This document shows, piece by piece, positions 45,716 through 53,707 of a stretch of DNA of 64,000 bases. A program made the translations under genes and the position numbers. The DNA is taken from contig NZ_JAJBMO010000014.1 in the NCBI RefSeq assembly GCF_020537505.1, positions 29,469 through 93,468 of the forward strand, read 5' to 3'. The notes beneath the pieces were generated by a model. The model saw nothing but the letters and a program-made list of their open reading frames with translations. It did no database searches and was not told the DNA's origin. How positions within the stretch are numbered: the first letter of the stretch is position 1; each line of letters opens with the position of its first letter. Origin of the DNA: Blautia glucerasea. GTDB lineage: Bacteria > Bacillota > Clostridia > Lachnospirales > Lachnospiraceae.

Positions 45716-47843
45716 AGATAACGAATCTTTAAAGCTTTCTGCAAAAATGGTTGATCTTGAAGATGCGGAGGAATTTTTGAAGGGATCATCTGCTGGAAAA
45801 GAAAAAATCATAAACGTAGCGAGCAATAAGGGAACAGAAAGTTTTTTTACGGAAGTGACTGCTACGAAAGAAAGAGAAAAAATTCAGAAAGGAGAGGATG
45901 ACTGTCAAGAACTAAGCCTCCAGGATTATCAGCTGGAACTGGAAAACCGTATCCGGAATCTGCTCTGGACCATCAGCGGTGACTACACCCAGCAGATGAA
46001 GCCGGATGTTTCCTTATTTCTGAGATCCAAGGATATTGCCCTGTATGATGGAATCAAGCAGGGAGCGCTGGCGAAGTTTTTCGACAAGGATTTTCTTGGA
46101 ATGTATCTGGTGAAGAAGATCTTTATGGGTGCAGACGAGACGGCACTTACTTTTGTTTCACAGCTTTGTATAGAGGAAGCCATTGGAGACAGAATCTGCG
46201 AACAGCGCCCTGGGATCTGGGAGATGCAGAGGAAAGCCTGCGAGGACATACTGGATCAGGAATATGAGACTATGCCGTCGGCAGCAGATAAGCTGGGCTA
46301 TCTGAGAGTGAATCTGCTGAGAAGGCGGATTGACAGAGTAGAAAACACTTCTTTGAAAAAGAAGAATCCGCAGGATGATTCCAGAGGTGAGGAAAAATCG
46401 GCGGATAGTGTGAAAAATGCGAACGTATCAAATGGGATAATAGCAGGAAATGCTGATGCATCAAATAAAACCATAACAAAAATAACGAAAAATAAACAAA
46501 AAGATAGAAAATACAAAGGAATCTATCACTATATCGACATGATTTCCAGTGCGTCAGAAATTGCGGATACAATGTCTTTAATCCGCATCATAGACACGGT
46601 ATACAATGAAGTTGCTGACCCCGATTTTTCCAAAAAGGCAACCCTTGAGCAGGTGCTTGCTGTCACTATGGAGGATCTGACGGAGTTCGACTGGCACGAC
46701 TATCTTTCCGAAGAAATGTATGAGGACGCACTGGAAAGCTATATGGAGCAGCTTACCTCCAATGTGGCTGGTATGGAGAATATGGATGTCACCCGGGAGA
46801 TGGAAGAGGAAAGGCAGTCGAAACAGAAAATTACAGTTTTGCCTCCGGAGGCTCTGGAAAAAGCCCATACCTATGTGGAGCTGAATTTCGGCAGAACCTA
46901 TCTGAACGAGATGGAAGAGAAGCGGATGAACCAGCTGATGTGCCGGGACATTCACAGCGACTGCAGCCTTTATTTTACAGAAGGAATCCTGAAAAGTCCG
47001 GTAAAACGAAATTACCAGTATGAATATGCCAAAAGGTTGAAAAATAAGAATATCTGGCTTTATCATGACAAGCACCGCATTGTGAAGCGGAATATCGCCC
47101 TTCTCACGGAGATGCTGAAGAAGTCCCTGGTCATCAAAAGTGAAAATCAGGAGATTCTTTCAGACAGAGGAATGATTGTTCCATCAAGGCTGTGGAGGCT
47201 TGGAAGAAGCAGTGATGCACAGGTTTTTAAGCGGGAATTGAAGGGAGATTCTTCTGATTTTGTGGTAGATGTGCTGATTGATGCCAGTGGTTCCCAGATG
47301 AGCCGCCAGGGAGAGGTAGCACTGCAGGCCTACATTATCAGCGAGGCACTTAGCAATGCAGAGCTGCCCCACAGAGTGATGAGCTACTGCACTTTCTGGG
47401 ATTATACCATTCTCCACCGCTTCAGAGAATATGACGACCCAAGAAGTGCAAATGAAAATATATTTAACTATGTAACATCATCCAACAACCGTGACGGACT
47501 TGCCATCCGGGCAGCAGGATATGGTCTGCTGAACCGGGAGGAAGAGAAAAAGATTCTGATCATTCTCAGTGATGGACGTCCTTACGATGTTATTGTCAAT
47601 CGTCCCAATGCAAAGAATCCGGCACCGTATCATGGGAAGTACGCAATTACCGATACTGCAGCCCAGATCCGTAAGCTGCGCAGCCAGGGAGTGAGCGTGC
47701 TGGGCGTTTTCGCCGGGGAAGAGAAAGATCTGGCGACGGAGAAGAAGATTTTTGGAAAGGATTTTGCATATATCCGAAATATTACCGGATTTTCCAAAAT
47801 CGTTGGAAGATATCTTACAAAGCAATTGGAGGATGATGAATAA
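45705..47843 (+). CDS. VWA-domain protein, CobT/NorD/ViaA-like partner of the MoxR ATPase
   Basis: A 712-residue protein. The C-terminal von Willebrand A domain (about 520-710) has the MIDAS D526-A-S-G-S530 and ILSDGRPYD. The middle (about 200-260) holds a low-complexity Lys/Asn/Ala linker; the rest is helical. I start at ATG 45705, 11 bases inside the ATPase gene, because coupled overlap is typical; ATG 45699 is possible. Acts with the upstream MoxR protein. It could belong to the metal-chelatase-like or NorD-like group; not decided from sequence alone. Confidence 0.82.
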   Translation: MENKDNESLKLSAKMVDLEDAEEFLKGSSAGKEKIINVASNKGTESFFTEVTATKEREKIQKGEDDCQELSLQDYQLELENRIRNLLWTISGDYTQQMKPDVSLFLRSKDIALYDGIKQGALAKFFDKDFLGMYLVKKIFMGADETALTFVSQLCIEEAIGDRICEQRPGIWEMQRKACEDILDQEYETMPSAADKLGYLRVNLLRRRIDRVENTSLKKKNPQDDSRGEEKSADSVKNANVSNGIIAGNADASNKTITKITKNKQKDRKYKGIYHYIDMISSASEIADTMSLIRIIDTVYNEVADPDFSKKATLEQVLAVTMEDLTEFDWHDYLSEEMYEDALESYMEQLTSNVAGMENMDVTREMEEERQSKQKITVLPPEALEKAHTYVELNFGRTYLNEMEEKRMNQLMCRDIHSDCSLYFTEGILKSPVKRNYQYEYAKRLKNKNIWLYHDKHRIVKRNIALLTEMLKKSLVIKSENQEILSDRGMIVPSRLWRLGRSSDAQVFKRELKGDSSDFVVDVLIDASGSQMSRQGEVALQAYIISEALSNAELPHRVMSYCTFWDYTILHRFREYDDPRSANENIFNYVTSSNNRDGLAIRAAGYGLLNREEEKKILIILSDGRPYDVIVNRPNAKNPAPYHGKYAITDTAAQIRKLRSQGVSVLGVFAGEEKDLATEKKIFGKDFAYIRNITGFSKIVGRYLTKQLEDDE

Positions 47844-47868
47844 GAAAGCAGAATACGGAGGTAACGCC

Positions 47869-48738
47869 ATGTTCCAAAATAACAAAAAAGCTGCCTTCCT
47901 GGACTACCTGATGATCATTGTGGGTACAGCCCTTATGGCAACTGCCATAAACAGTGTTTTCGATATGTCCGGTATGGTAACCGGAGGCTTTTCCGGTATT
48001 GCGATCCTGGTAAAAGAGTGGACGGAGGGAGTCGTGCCGGGAGGCATCCCACTGTGGATCACAAACTTAAGTCTGAATATCCCGCTGTTTCTGATCGGAA
48101 TGAAGCTCAGTGGATTCCAGTTTGTGAAAAGGGCACTGGTGGGAGAAATCTGCCTGTCATTCTGGCTGGCGGTTCTTCCGGCATTTGATATTGCAGGAAA
48201 TGATCTTTTGCTGGCAGCCGTTTATGGTGGTGTAATCCAGGGGATTGGAATCGGACTTGTGTTTCTTGGAAGAGGAACTACCGGGGGCACAGACATGATG
48301 GCGGCACTGCTGCAACGGAAGCTACGCCATTACTCTATTGCCCAGATTATGCAGTTTATTGACGGAGCCATCGTACTTGTAGGTATGTATGTGTTCGGTG
48401 TGCAGAAAGCACTTTATGCCATCATCGCCGTTTATCTTGTAACAAAGGTATCTGACAGCTTGATCGAAGGTCTGAAATTTTCAAAACAGGCGTATATCAT
48501 TACCAGCAAGCCTGACGAGATTTCCAGAGAAATCATGGACAAACTGGATCGCGGCGTAACCGGAGTCCACGGAAAGGGAATGTACTCCGGCCAGAACAAG
48601 CTGCTTCTTTTCTGCGTTGTGGGACGCAAGGAGATCGTGGCATTGAAAGAGCTGGTAGACCATATTGACCCGGATGCTTTTGTGATCGTGTCTGACGTGC
48701 GTGAAGTCCATGGTGAGGGATTTATTGAACGTAAGTAA
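47869..48738 (+). CDS. YitT family membrane protein (DUF161/DUF2179)
   Basis: A 289-residue integral membrane protein with five or six hydrophobic segments in residues 10-200 (LMIIVGTALMATAINSVF first) including GRGTTGGTDMMAALLQRK, and a C-terminal cytoplasmic DUF2179 domain (about 205-289) with YIITSKPDEISREIMDKL and GVTGVHGKGMYSG. Function of YitT proteins is unknown. Start ATG 47869 behind GGAGG, 25 bases after the VWA gene, so probably cotranscribed. Confidence 0.9.
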   Translation: MFQNNKKAAFLDYLMIIVGTALMATAINSVFDMSGMVTGGFSGIAILVKEWTEGVVPGGIPLWITNLSLNIPLFLIGMKLSGFQFVKRALVGEICLSFWLAVLPAFDIAGNDLLLAAVYGGVIQGIGIGLVFLGRGTTGGTDMMAALLQRKLRHYSIAQIMQFIDGAIVLVGMYVFGVQKALYAIIAVYLVTKVSDSLIEGLKFSKQAYIITSKPDEISREIMDKLDRGVTGVHGKGMYSGQNKLLLFCVVGRKEIVALKELVDHIDPDAFVIVSDVREVHGEGFIERK

Positions 48739-49124
48739 AAAGAAAAGCTTTACCAAAGCCTTTTGCGCACCGCAAAAAAAGGAAAATAGGGCTTGAAATT
48801 GGAGTGATATAGAAAAAGTTAAAAAAAATTGCTGGAAATTTGTAAAATTTTTCTACTTTCCTCTTCCTTTTTTGGTAATTTTGTATTAAAATAGGTTCAT
48901 GGATTTTTTGAATCAGTAGATTTTCCTAAGACTGTCTGAGGTTTTGTGCAATATTACAGATTTGAGACCGCGAATTTTGGCACTAATGGACAGCGATTCA
49001 TGCCGGTTATACCGGCGAATATATAATGTTACTGCTCTCTTTGACAATGTTTTCACTATCCTGGAATACATTGACAGCTGTGAGACCAGTAGCCCTATAA
49101 TTTACAAGAAGGGATGGAAGGGTA
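48739..49124. other. gene-free region before the CdaR-type regulator
   Basis: 386 bases with no supported gene. It has a weak GCTTT/AAAGC hairpin with T's at 48747-48763 after yitT, and an A/T-rich tract near 48810-48900. A short frame at 48944-49159 overlaps the next gene and has no ribosome site. Confidence 0.6.
49071..49101 (+). promoter_or_regulatory. possible promoter for the CdaR-type regulator
   Basis: TTGACA and TATAAT, both perfect, but with a 19-base spacer, longer than optimal. It would give a 5' leader of only about 17 bases. Confidence 0.45.
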
Positions 49125-50213
49125 ATGATATCAAATCAGGTACTGCAGAATACACTTGAGGGGCTCAAGGAGATATCCAGGACGGAGTTTTGCATCATTG
49201 ATACAGATGGCAAGACCTTAGCGTCCACCTACAGTGAATTTGAGATTCAGCCACAGGATGTTCAGGCATTCGTGGAGTCCCAGGCTGCCAGCCAGCTTGT
49301 GAAAGGTTACCAGTATTTCAAGGTCTGTGATGATTATCAGCTGGAATATATTCTGGTTGCCCACGGAGAAGATGAAGATACTTATATGGTCGGTAAGCTT
49401 GCAGCTTTCCAGATCCAGAGCCTGATCGTGGCTTACAAGGAGCGTTTTGACAAGGACAGCTTCATTAAGAACCTGCTTTTGGATAACCTGCTTCTGGTTG
49501 ATATTTATAATCGTGCGAAGAAGCTTCATATCGAGGCTGATGTCCGCCGCGTGGTTATGATCCTGGAGCTTGAGCAGGAGAGAGAGCACAGCTCTATGGA
49601 GAGCGTGAAGAGTCTTTTCGGCGGCAAGAGCAAGGATTTTATCACAGCTGTTGACGAGAAGAGCATTATCATTGTCAAGGAGCTTGAGGAGAATGAGGGA
49701 TACGAAGAGATGGATAAGCTTGCCCAGACCATCCTGGATACCTTAGGCCTTGAGAAAGAGAATAATACACATATTGCATACGGAACCATCGTAAGCGAGC
49801 TGAAGGAAGTTTCCCGTTCTTACAAGGAAGCCAGAATGGCTCTTGATGTAGGCAAAATCTTCTCCCCTGAGAAGGACGTGATCGCGTACAGCTCCCTTGG
49901 AATCGGCCGTCTGATCTATCAGCTTCCGATCCCGCTGTGCAAGATGTTCATTAAGGAGATTTTCGGAGGCAAATCTCCGGATGACTTTGACGAGGAGACA
50001 CTGGTCACCATCGACAAGTTCTTCGAGAACAGCCTGAATGTATCCGAGACCTCCAGGCAGCTTTACATTCACCGTAATACACTGGTATATCGTCTGGACA
50101 AGCTTCAGAAGAGCACCGGACTGGATCTCCGCGTATTCGAGGATGCCATTACATTCAAGATCGCGCTGATGGTTGTAAGATATATGAAGTATATGGAGAC
50201 TCTGGAGTATTAA
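49125..50213 (+). CDS. CdaR/PucR-type transcriptional regulator
   Basis: A 362-residue regulator. The N-terminal part (about 1-130) resembles a sensory domain (FCIIDTDGKTLASTYSEFE). The middle is a GGDEF-like fold of the CdaR type, and the C-terminus (about 300-355) is a PucR/HTH_30 helix-turn-helix with FFENSLNVSETSRQLYIHRN and TLVYRLDKLQKSTGLDL. CdaR relatives respond to sugar acids such as glycerate; the effector here is unknown. GGAAGGG precedes the ATG. Confidence 0.85.
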   Translation: MISNQVLQNTLEGLKEISRTEFCIIDTDGKTLASTYSEFEIQPQDVQAFVESQAASQLVKGYQYFKVCDDYQLEYILVAHGEDEDTYMVGKLAAFQIQSLIVAYKERFDKDSFIKNLLLDNLLLVDIYNRAKKLHIEADVRRVVMILELEQEREHSSMESVKSLFGGKSKDFITAVDEKSIIIVKELEENEGYEEMDKLAQTILDTLGLEKENNTHIAYGTIVSELKEVSRSYKEARMALDVGKIFSPEKDVIAYSSLGIGRLIYQLPIPLCKMFIKEIFGGKSPDDFDEETLVTIDKFFENSLNVSETSRQLYIHRNTLVYRLDKLQKSTGLDLRVFEDAITFKIALMVVRYMKYMETLEY

Positions 50214-50234
50214 TTTTCATATCTGTAATTCTGG

Positions 50235-50271
50235 TGCCTGTTGCATTTGTTTGCGGCAGGCATGTTTTTTT
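50235..50271 (+). terminator. terminator after the CdaR-type gene
   Basis: TGCCTGTTGC pairs with GCGGCAGGCA (two G-U) around eight bases, followed by a seven-T run after TG. Confidence 0.82.
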
Positions 50272-50344
50272 CTGTGTGGAAACTTCAGACCGGTTATTTG
50301 GAAAAGATTCCTGGTCTTACTTTGTGTTTCCTTTGTGAAATCTC

Positions 50345-50372
50345 TTGCGTTCTTAGCTTTCTCTGTTATAAT
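50345..50372 (+). promoter_or_regulatory. distal ftsEX promoter candidate
   Basis: TTGCGT, 16 bases, TATAAT, about 180 bases before ftsE. Confidence 0.45.
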
Positions 50373-50455
50373 AAAGTACTGTTCGAAAATGGTTATTGTT
50401 CACAGGCAATGTTCCGCGAGGTGTTTTGGGGAATAAAGCTTGTAGAAAAATAAGG

Positions 50456-50484
50456 TTGCATTTTCACCAGACATATATTACAAT
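50456..50484 (+). promoter_or_regulatory. proximal ftsEX promoter
   Basis: TTGCAT, 17 bases, TACAAT, about 67 bases before ftsE. The 280 bases between the previous terminator and ftsE hold no gene I can support. Confidence 0.65.
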
Positions 50485-50550
50485 AATGTTACATAAAAAT
50501 TAAGCAAACTGCTGAATTGAATTTTTACATGAAAAATTTAGGAGGATATC

Positions 50551-51234
50551 ATGATCGATCTGATAGATGTGAGCAAGTCCTATGGACCAGGGCTTCCGGC
50601 AGTGAATCACGCCAATCTCCATGTAGATAAAGGTGAATTCGTATTTATAGTAGGAAACAGCGGCTCTGGTAAATCCACGCTGATCAAGCTGCTTCTGAAG
50701 GAACTGGATTCCACATCCGGCAAGATTATTGTAAGCGGAGAGAAGCTTGAGGGAATGAAGCACCGCCGTGTGGCTAAATACCGCCGTAAGCTTGGCGTCG
50801 TGTTCCAGGACTTCCGTCTTCTGAAAGACCGGGATGTATATGAGAACGTGGCTTTTGCCCAGCGTGTGGTAAACCGTCCTACCAGAGTTATCCGCAAGCG
50901 GGTTCCGGAAGTACTTCAGGAGGTTGGACTTGCCGGGAAATATAAAGCCTATCCGGACGAGCTGTCAGGCGGCGAGCAGCAGAGAGTTGCCCTTGCCAGA
51001 GCGATTGTAAACCGCCCGGACATCCTTCTCGCAGATGAGCCTACCGGTAACCTTGACCCGAAGACCTCCGAGGAGATCATGAAGCTCCTTGAGGAGATCA
51101 ACGAGCGTGGCACCACCGTTCTGGTAGTAACCCACAATAAAGAGATCGTCAATTCCATGAAGAAGCGTGTACTGACCATGCACAATGGAGTGATCATCAG
51201 CGACGAGAAAGAAGGAGAATATTATGAGGCCTAG
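50551..51234 (+). CDS. ftsE: cell division ATP-binding protein FtsE
   Basis: FtsE (227 aa) is the ABC ATPase that, with FtsX, activates cell-wall hydrolases at the septum or side wall. Walker A GNSGSGKST near residues 34-42, the signature LSGGEQQRVALARA and Walker B ILLADEPTG are intact. It starts MIDLIDVSKSYGPG behind AGGAGG and overlaps ftsX by 11 bases. Confidence 0.97.
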   Translation: MIDLIDVSKSYGPGLPAVNHANLHVDKGEFVFIVGNSGSGKSTLIKLLLKELDSTSGKIIVSGEKLEGMKHRRVAKYRRKLGVVFQDFRLLKDRDVYENVAFAQRVVNRPTRVIRKRVPEVLQEVGLAGKYKAYPDELSGGEQQRVALARAIVNRPDILLADEPTGNLDPKTSEEIMKLLEEINERGTTVLVVTHNKEIVNSMKKRVLTMHNGVIISDEKEGEYYEA

Positions 51235-52132
51235 TACCATCTGGTATACTCTGAAGCAGGGTATCAAGAACATCAAGAGAAATTTCATGTTTTCCATTGC
51301 TTCTATTATTACGATGGCAGCATGTATTTTTCTTTTCGGAATTTTCTTTTCTATTGTAAATAATGTAAATACACTGGCACACAAGGTTGAGGAAGATGTG
51401 CCTATCACCGTTCTTTTTAATGAAGGAACCACACAGGAGCAGATGGATGCAGTTGGAGAACTGATCAAGCAGCGCCCGGAGGTTTCCAAGATCGAGTTTG
51501 AGTCCGGTGATGAAGCCTGGGAGAAGATGAAGCAGGAATATTTCGGAGATGATTCCGAGGCAGCAGACGGTTTCAAGGATGACAACCCTCTGGCCAACTC
51601 CTCCAACTACCGTGTATACATGAACAACATTGAGAAACAGTCTGAGCTGGTTGCGTATATCAAGACTCTGGACAATGTGCGTGAGGTTAACCAGTCTGAG
51701 CAGGCTGCCAAGACACTGGGATCCATTAACCGGATTGTTTCCTATGTATCTGTAGCAGTGATTGTGATCCTGCTGCTGATCGCTGTTTTCCTGATCAGCA
51801 ATACCATTTCTGTTGGTATTACTGTCCGTAAGGACGAGATCGGAATTATGAAATACATTGGTGCCACAGACGCCTTTGTACGTGCGCCGTTCCTTCTGGA
51901 GGGTATGATCCTGGGACTGATCGGTGCAGGAATTCCGCTGATCATCCTGTATTTTTGCTATAACAACGTGGTAACCTATGTGTATACCAAGTTCAGCGTA
52001 CTTATGGGAGTTGTGGATTTCATTCCGGTCGGACAGATCTACCAGACACTGGTTCCGGTGGCACTGGCACTGGGAATTGGAATCGGACTTGTGGGAAGCT
52101 TTATTACTACAAGAAAACACTTGAAGGTGTGA
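51224..52132 (+). CDS. ftsX: cell division membrane protein FtsX
   Basis: FtsX (302 aa) has a cytoplasmic start (YTLKQGIKNIKRNFMFSIAS), a first membrane helix (about 22-44), an extracellular loop to about residue 175 that binds the hydrolase partner, and three more helices. The loop has QEQMDAVGELIKQRPEVSKI, the usual FtsX extracellular motif. Coupled to ftsE. The ctpA gene downstream may be its partner hydrolase-control gene; that is inference. Confidence 0.95.
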   Translation: MRPSTIWYTLKQGIKNIKRNFMFSIASIITMAACIFLFGIFFSIVNNVNTLAHKVEEDVPITVLFNEGTTQEQMDAVGELIKQRPEVSKIEFESGDEAWEKMKQEYFGDDSEAADGFKDDNPLANSSNYRVYMNNIEKQSELVAYIKTLDNVREVNQSEQAAKTLGSINRIVSYVSVAVIVILLLIAVFLISNTISVGITVRKDEIGIMKYIGATDAFVRAPFLLEGMILGLIGAGIPLIILYFCYNNVVTYVYTKFSVLMGVVDFIPVGQIYQTLVPVALALGIGIGLVGSFITTRKHLKV

Positions 52133-52259
52133 GAGTTCTGTTTTACAATAAGGGCGGTTATTCGCATTCCGCCAGAATATGAGAAGAGGATATGGGGGCT
52201 GCTGGAGAGATCTGGCAGTCCTTTTGTATAAAGAGATAGAGAGAGTATTTAGGGCGGAC

Positions 52260-52310
52260 GCATTTGGGCAACTGATATTCCACGCTTAGGAATATCAGTT
52301 GCCCAAATGC
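52260..52310. repeat. perfect 22-bp inverted repeat
   Basis: Arms 52260-52281 and 52289-52310 are perfect reverse complements (left arm begins GCATTTGGGCAACTGATATT) around the seven-base loop ACGCTTA. No T run follows on the plus strand, so it is not a normal terminator. It sits between ftsX and ctpA. Candidates are a MITE-like or REP-like element, or an RNA processing site. Confidence 0.85.
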
Positions 52311-52356
52311 TGTTGCTTGAATAGAACTTATATTGTGAAAATGAGGAGAAATATAG

Positions 52357-53541
52357 ATGGCAGATAAACAATTTATAAAGGGAGCCATAACTGGTGTGCT
52401 TTGCGCATCCCTGGTGCTGGGCGGGGGATATGTGGGTCTTCAGAAAGCGGGACGTGCGGGAAGTAATGTACTGTCGGATGTGGCAGTTACCCAGAAGATT
52501 AAGTATCTGGAAGATATTATAGATCAGAATTATCTGGAAGATGTGGATGAGGATTCGCTGAAAGAGGGGATTTATACCGGGCTTCTGTATGGGCTGGGGG
52601 ATCCGTATTCCAGATATTATACGGAGGAAGAATACGAGGAGGAGATGAGAGATACGGAGGGCTCTTACTCTGGAATCGGCGTGAGCATTACCCAGAATAC
52701 GGAGGGCGGAATTCTGGTAGTGGACTGTTATGAGGGCAGTCCGGCGGATGAGGCCGGACTGAAGGCGAATGATGTGATCACGGCTGTGAACGGAACGGAT
52801 GTAACGGAAATGACGCCAGCTGAGGTTTCAAAGATGATCCGGGAAAAGGAGGACGGTACTTCTATTCTGACCGTCTATCACCAGGAGGCAGATGAACCGG
52901 AAGAAATTACAGTGACTTTGAGCGATGTGGAGCTGCCCACTGTTTCTTATGAAATGCTGGAGGATTCTATAGGATATTTGCAAATTACAGAGTTTACCAT
53001 GGTAACACCCCAGCAGTTTGAGGATGCTTATAAAGATCTTCAGGCAAAGGGCATGGAGAAGCTGATCGTGGATCTTCGTGACAATCCAGGTGGGGTGCTT
53101 TCTTCTGTGTGCGATGTGCTGCGCCAGATTTTGCCCGAAGGACTGATCGTGTATACAGAGGACAAATATGGGGAAAAACAGGAGATGAAGTGTGACGGCG
53201 ACACCCCCATCGACATTCCGCTGGCAGTGCTGGTAAATGAGAACAGCGCCAGTGCATCGGAGATTTTTGCCGGGGCAGTGAAGGATTATGAGATTGGAAC
53301 GATTGTGGGAACCACCACTTATGGAAAGGGAATCGTTCAAAGCATCCGCCAGCTCTCTGATGGAAGTGCGGTGAAGCTGACTACAGCGAAATATTTTACC
53401 CCCAAGGGCAATGATATCCACAAGGTGGGAATCACACCGGATGTGGAGGTAAAACTGGATGCCAGTCTTTTGAACCGGACGGATTATACCCATGACGAGG
53501 ATAATCAGCTTCAGGCCGCAATAGAGGCGGTTTCTCGTTGA
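52357..53541 (+). CDS. S41-family carboxy-terminal processing protease
   Basis: A 394-residue CtpA/CtpB-type serine protease. An N-terminal membrane anchor (about 8-28), a PDZ domain (about 100-185, with GILVVDCYEGSPADEAGLKA) and the S41 catalytic domain are present. Catalytic residues fit S299 in NENSASASE and K324 in TTYGKGIVQ, the 25-residue spacing of the family. It would act outside the membrane. ATG 52357 is behind GAGGAG. Next to ftsEX, a common arrangement. Confidence 0.93.
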   Translation: MADKQFIKGAITGVLCASLVLGGGYVGLQKAGRAGSNVLSDVAVTQKIKYLEDIIDQNYLEDVDEDSLKEGIYTGLLYGLGDPYSRYYTEEEYEEEMRDTEGSYSGIGVSITQNTEGGILVVDCYEGSPADEAGLKANDVITAVNGTDVTEMTPAEVSKMIREKEDGTSILTVYHQEADEPEEITVTLSDVELPTVSYEMLEDSIGYLQITEFTMVTPQQFEDAYKDLQAKGMEKLIVDLRDNPGGVLSSVCDVLRQILPEGLIVYTEDKYGEKQEMKCDGDTPIDIPLAVLVNENSASASEIFAGAVKDYEIGTIVGTTTYGKGIVQSIRQLSDGSAVKLTTAKYFTPKGNDIHKVGITPDVEVKLDASLLNRTDYTHDEDNQLQAAIEAVSR

Positions 53542-53582
53542 CAAAACCACTATGTTGGATTAGAATGGTAAAAGGATTTTTG

Positions 53583-53639
53583 CAAAATAACGCGCCTGAT
53601 CTGCGCGATAAGCAGGCGGATCAGCCGATGGTTATTTTG
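53583..53639. repeat. 57-base nested inverted repeat before leuS
   Basis: Outer arms CAAAATAAC (53583-53591) and GTTATTTTG (53631-53639) and inner arms CTGATC (53596-53601) and GATCAG (53619-53624). The layout (9-bp outer, 6-7 bp inner, GC-rich loop) is like the element at 33710-33770, though the sequence is different. Not a T-box: no T-box motif is present. Confidence 0.55.
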
Positions 53640-53707
53640 TTGACAGGCAATAGCTGTGAAGGCATTGAACAGCTATGACAGGCACAATAAATGTGGAGGA
53701 ACCATCA

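Noticed and set aside
50241..50453. A 70-codon frame before ftsE
   Set aside because: It overlaps a terminator and lacks a ribosome site. Its composition is Phe/Cys-rich.
53542..53707. T-box leader for leuS
   Set aside because: The conserved T-box sequence seen before trpE is absent; only the nested hairpin is present.
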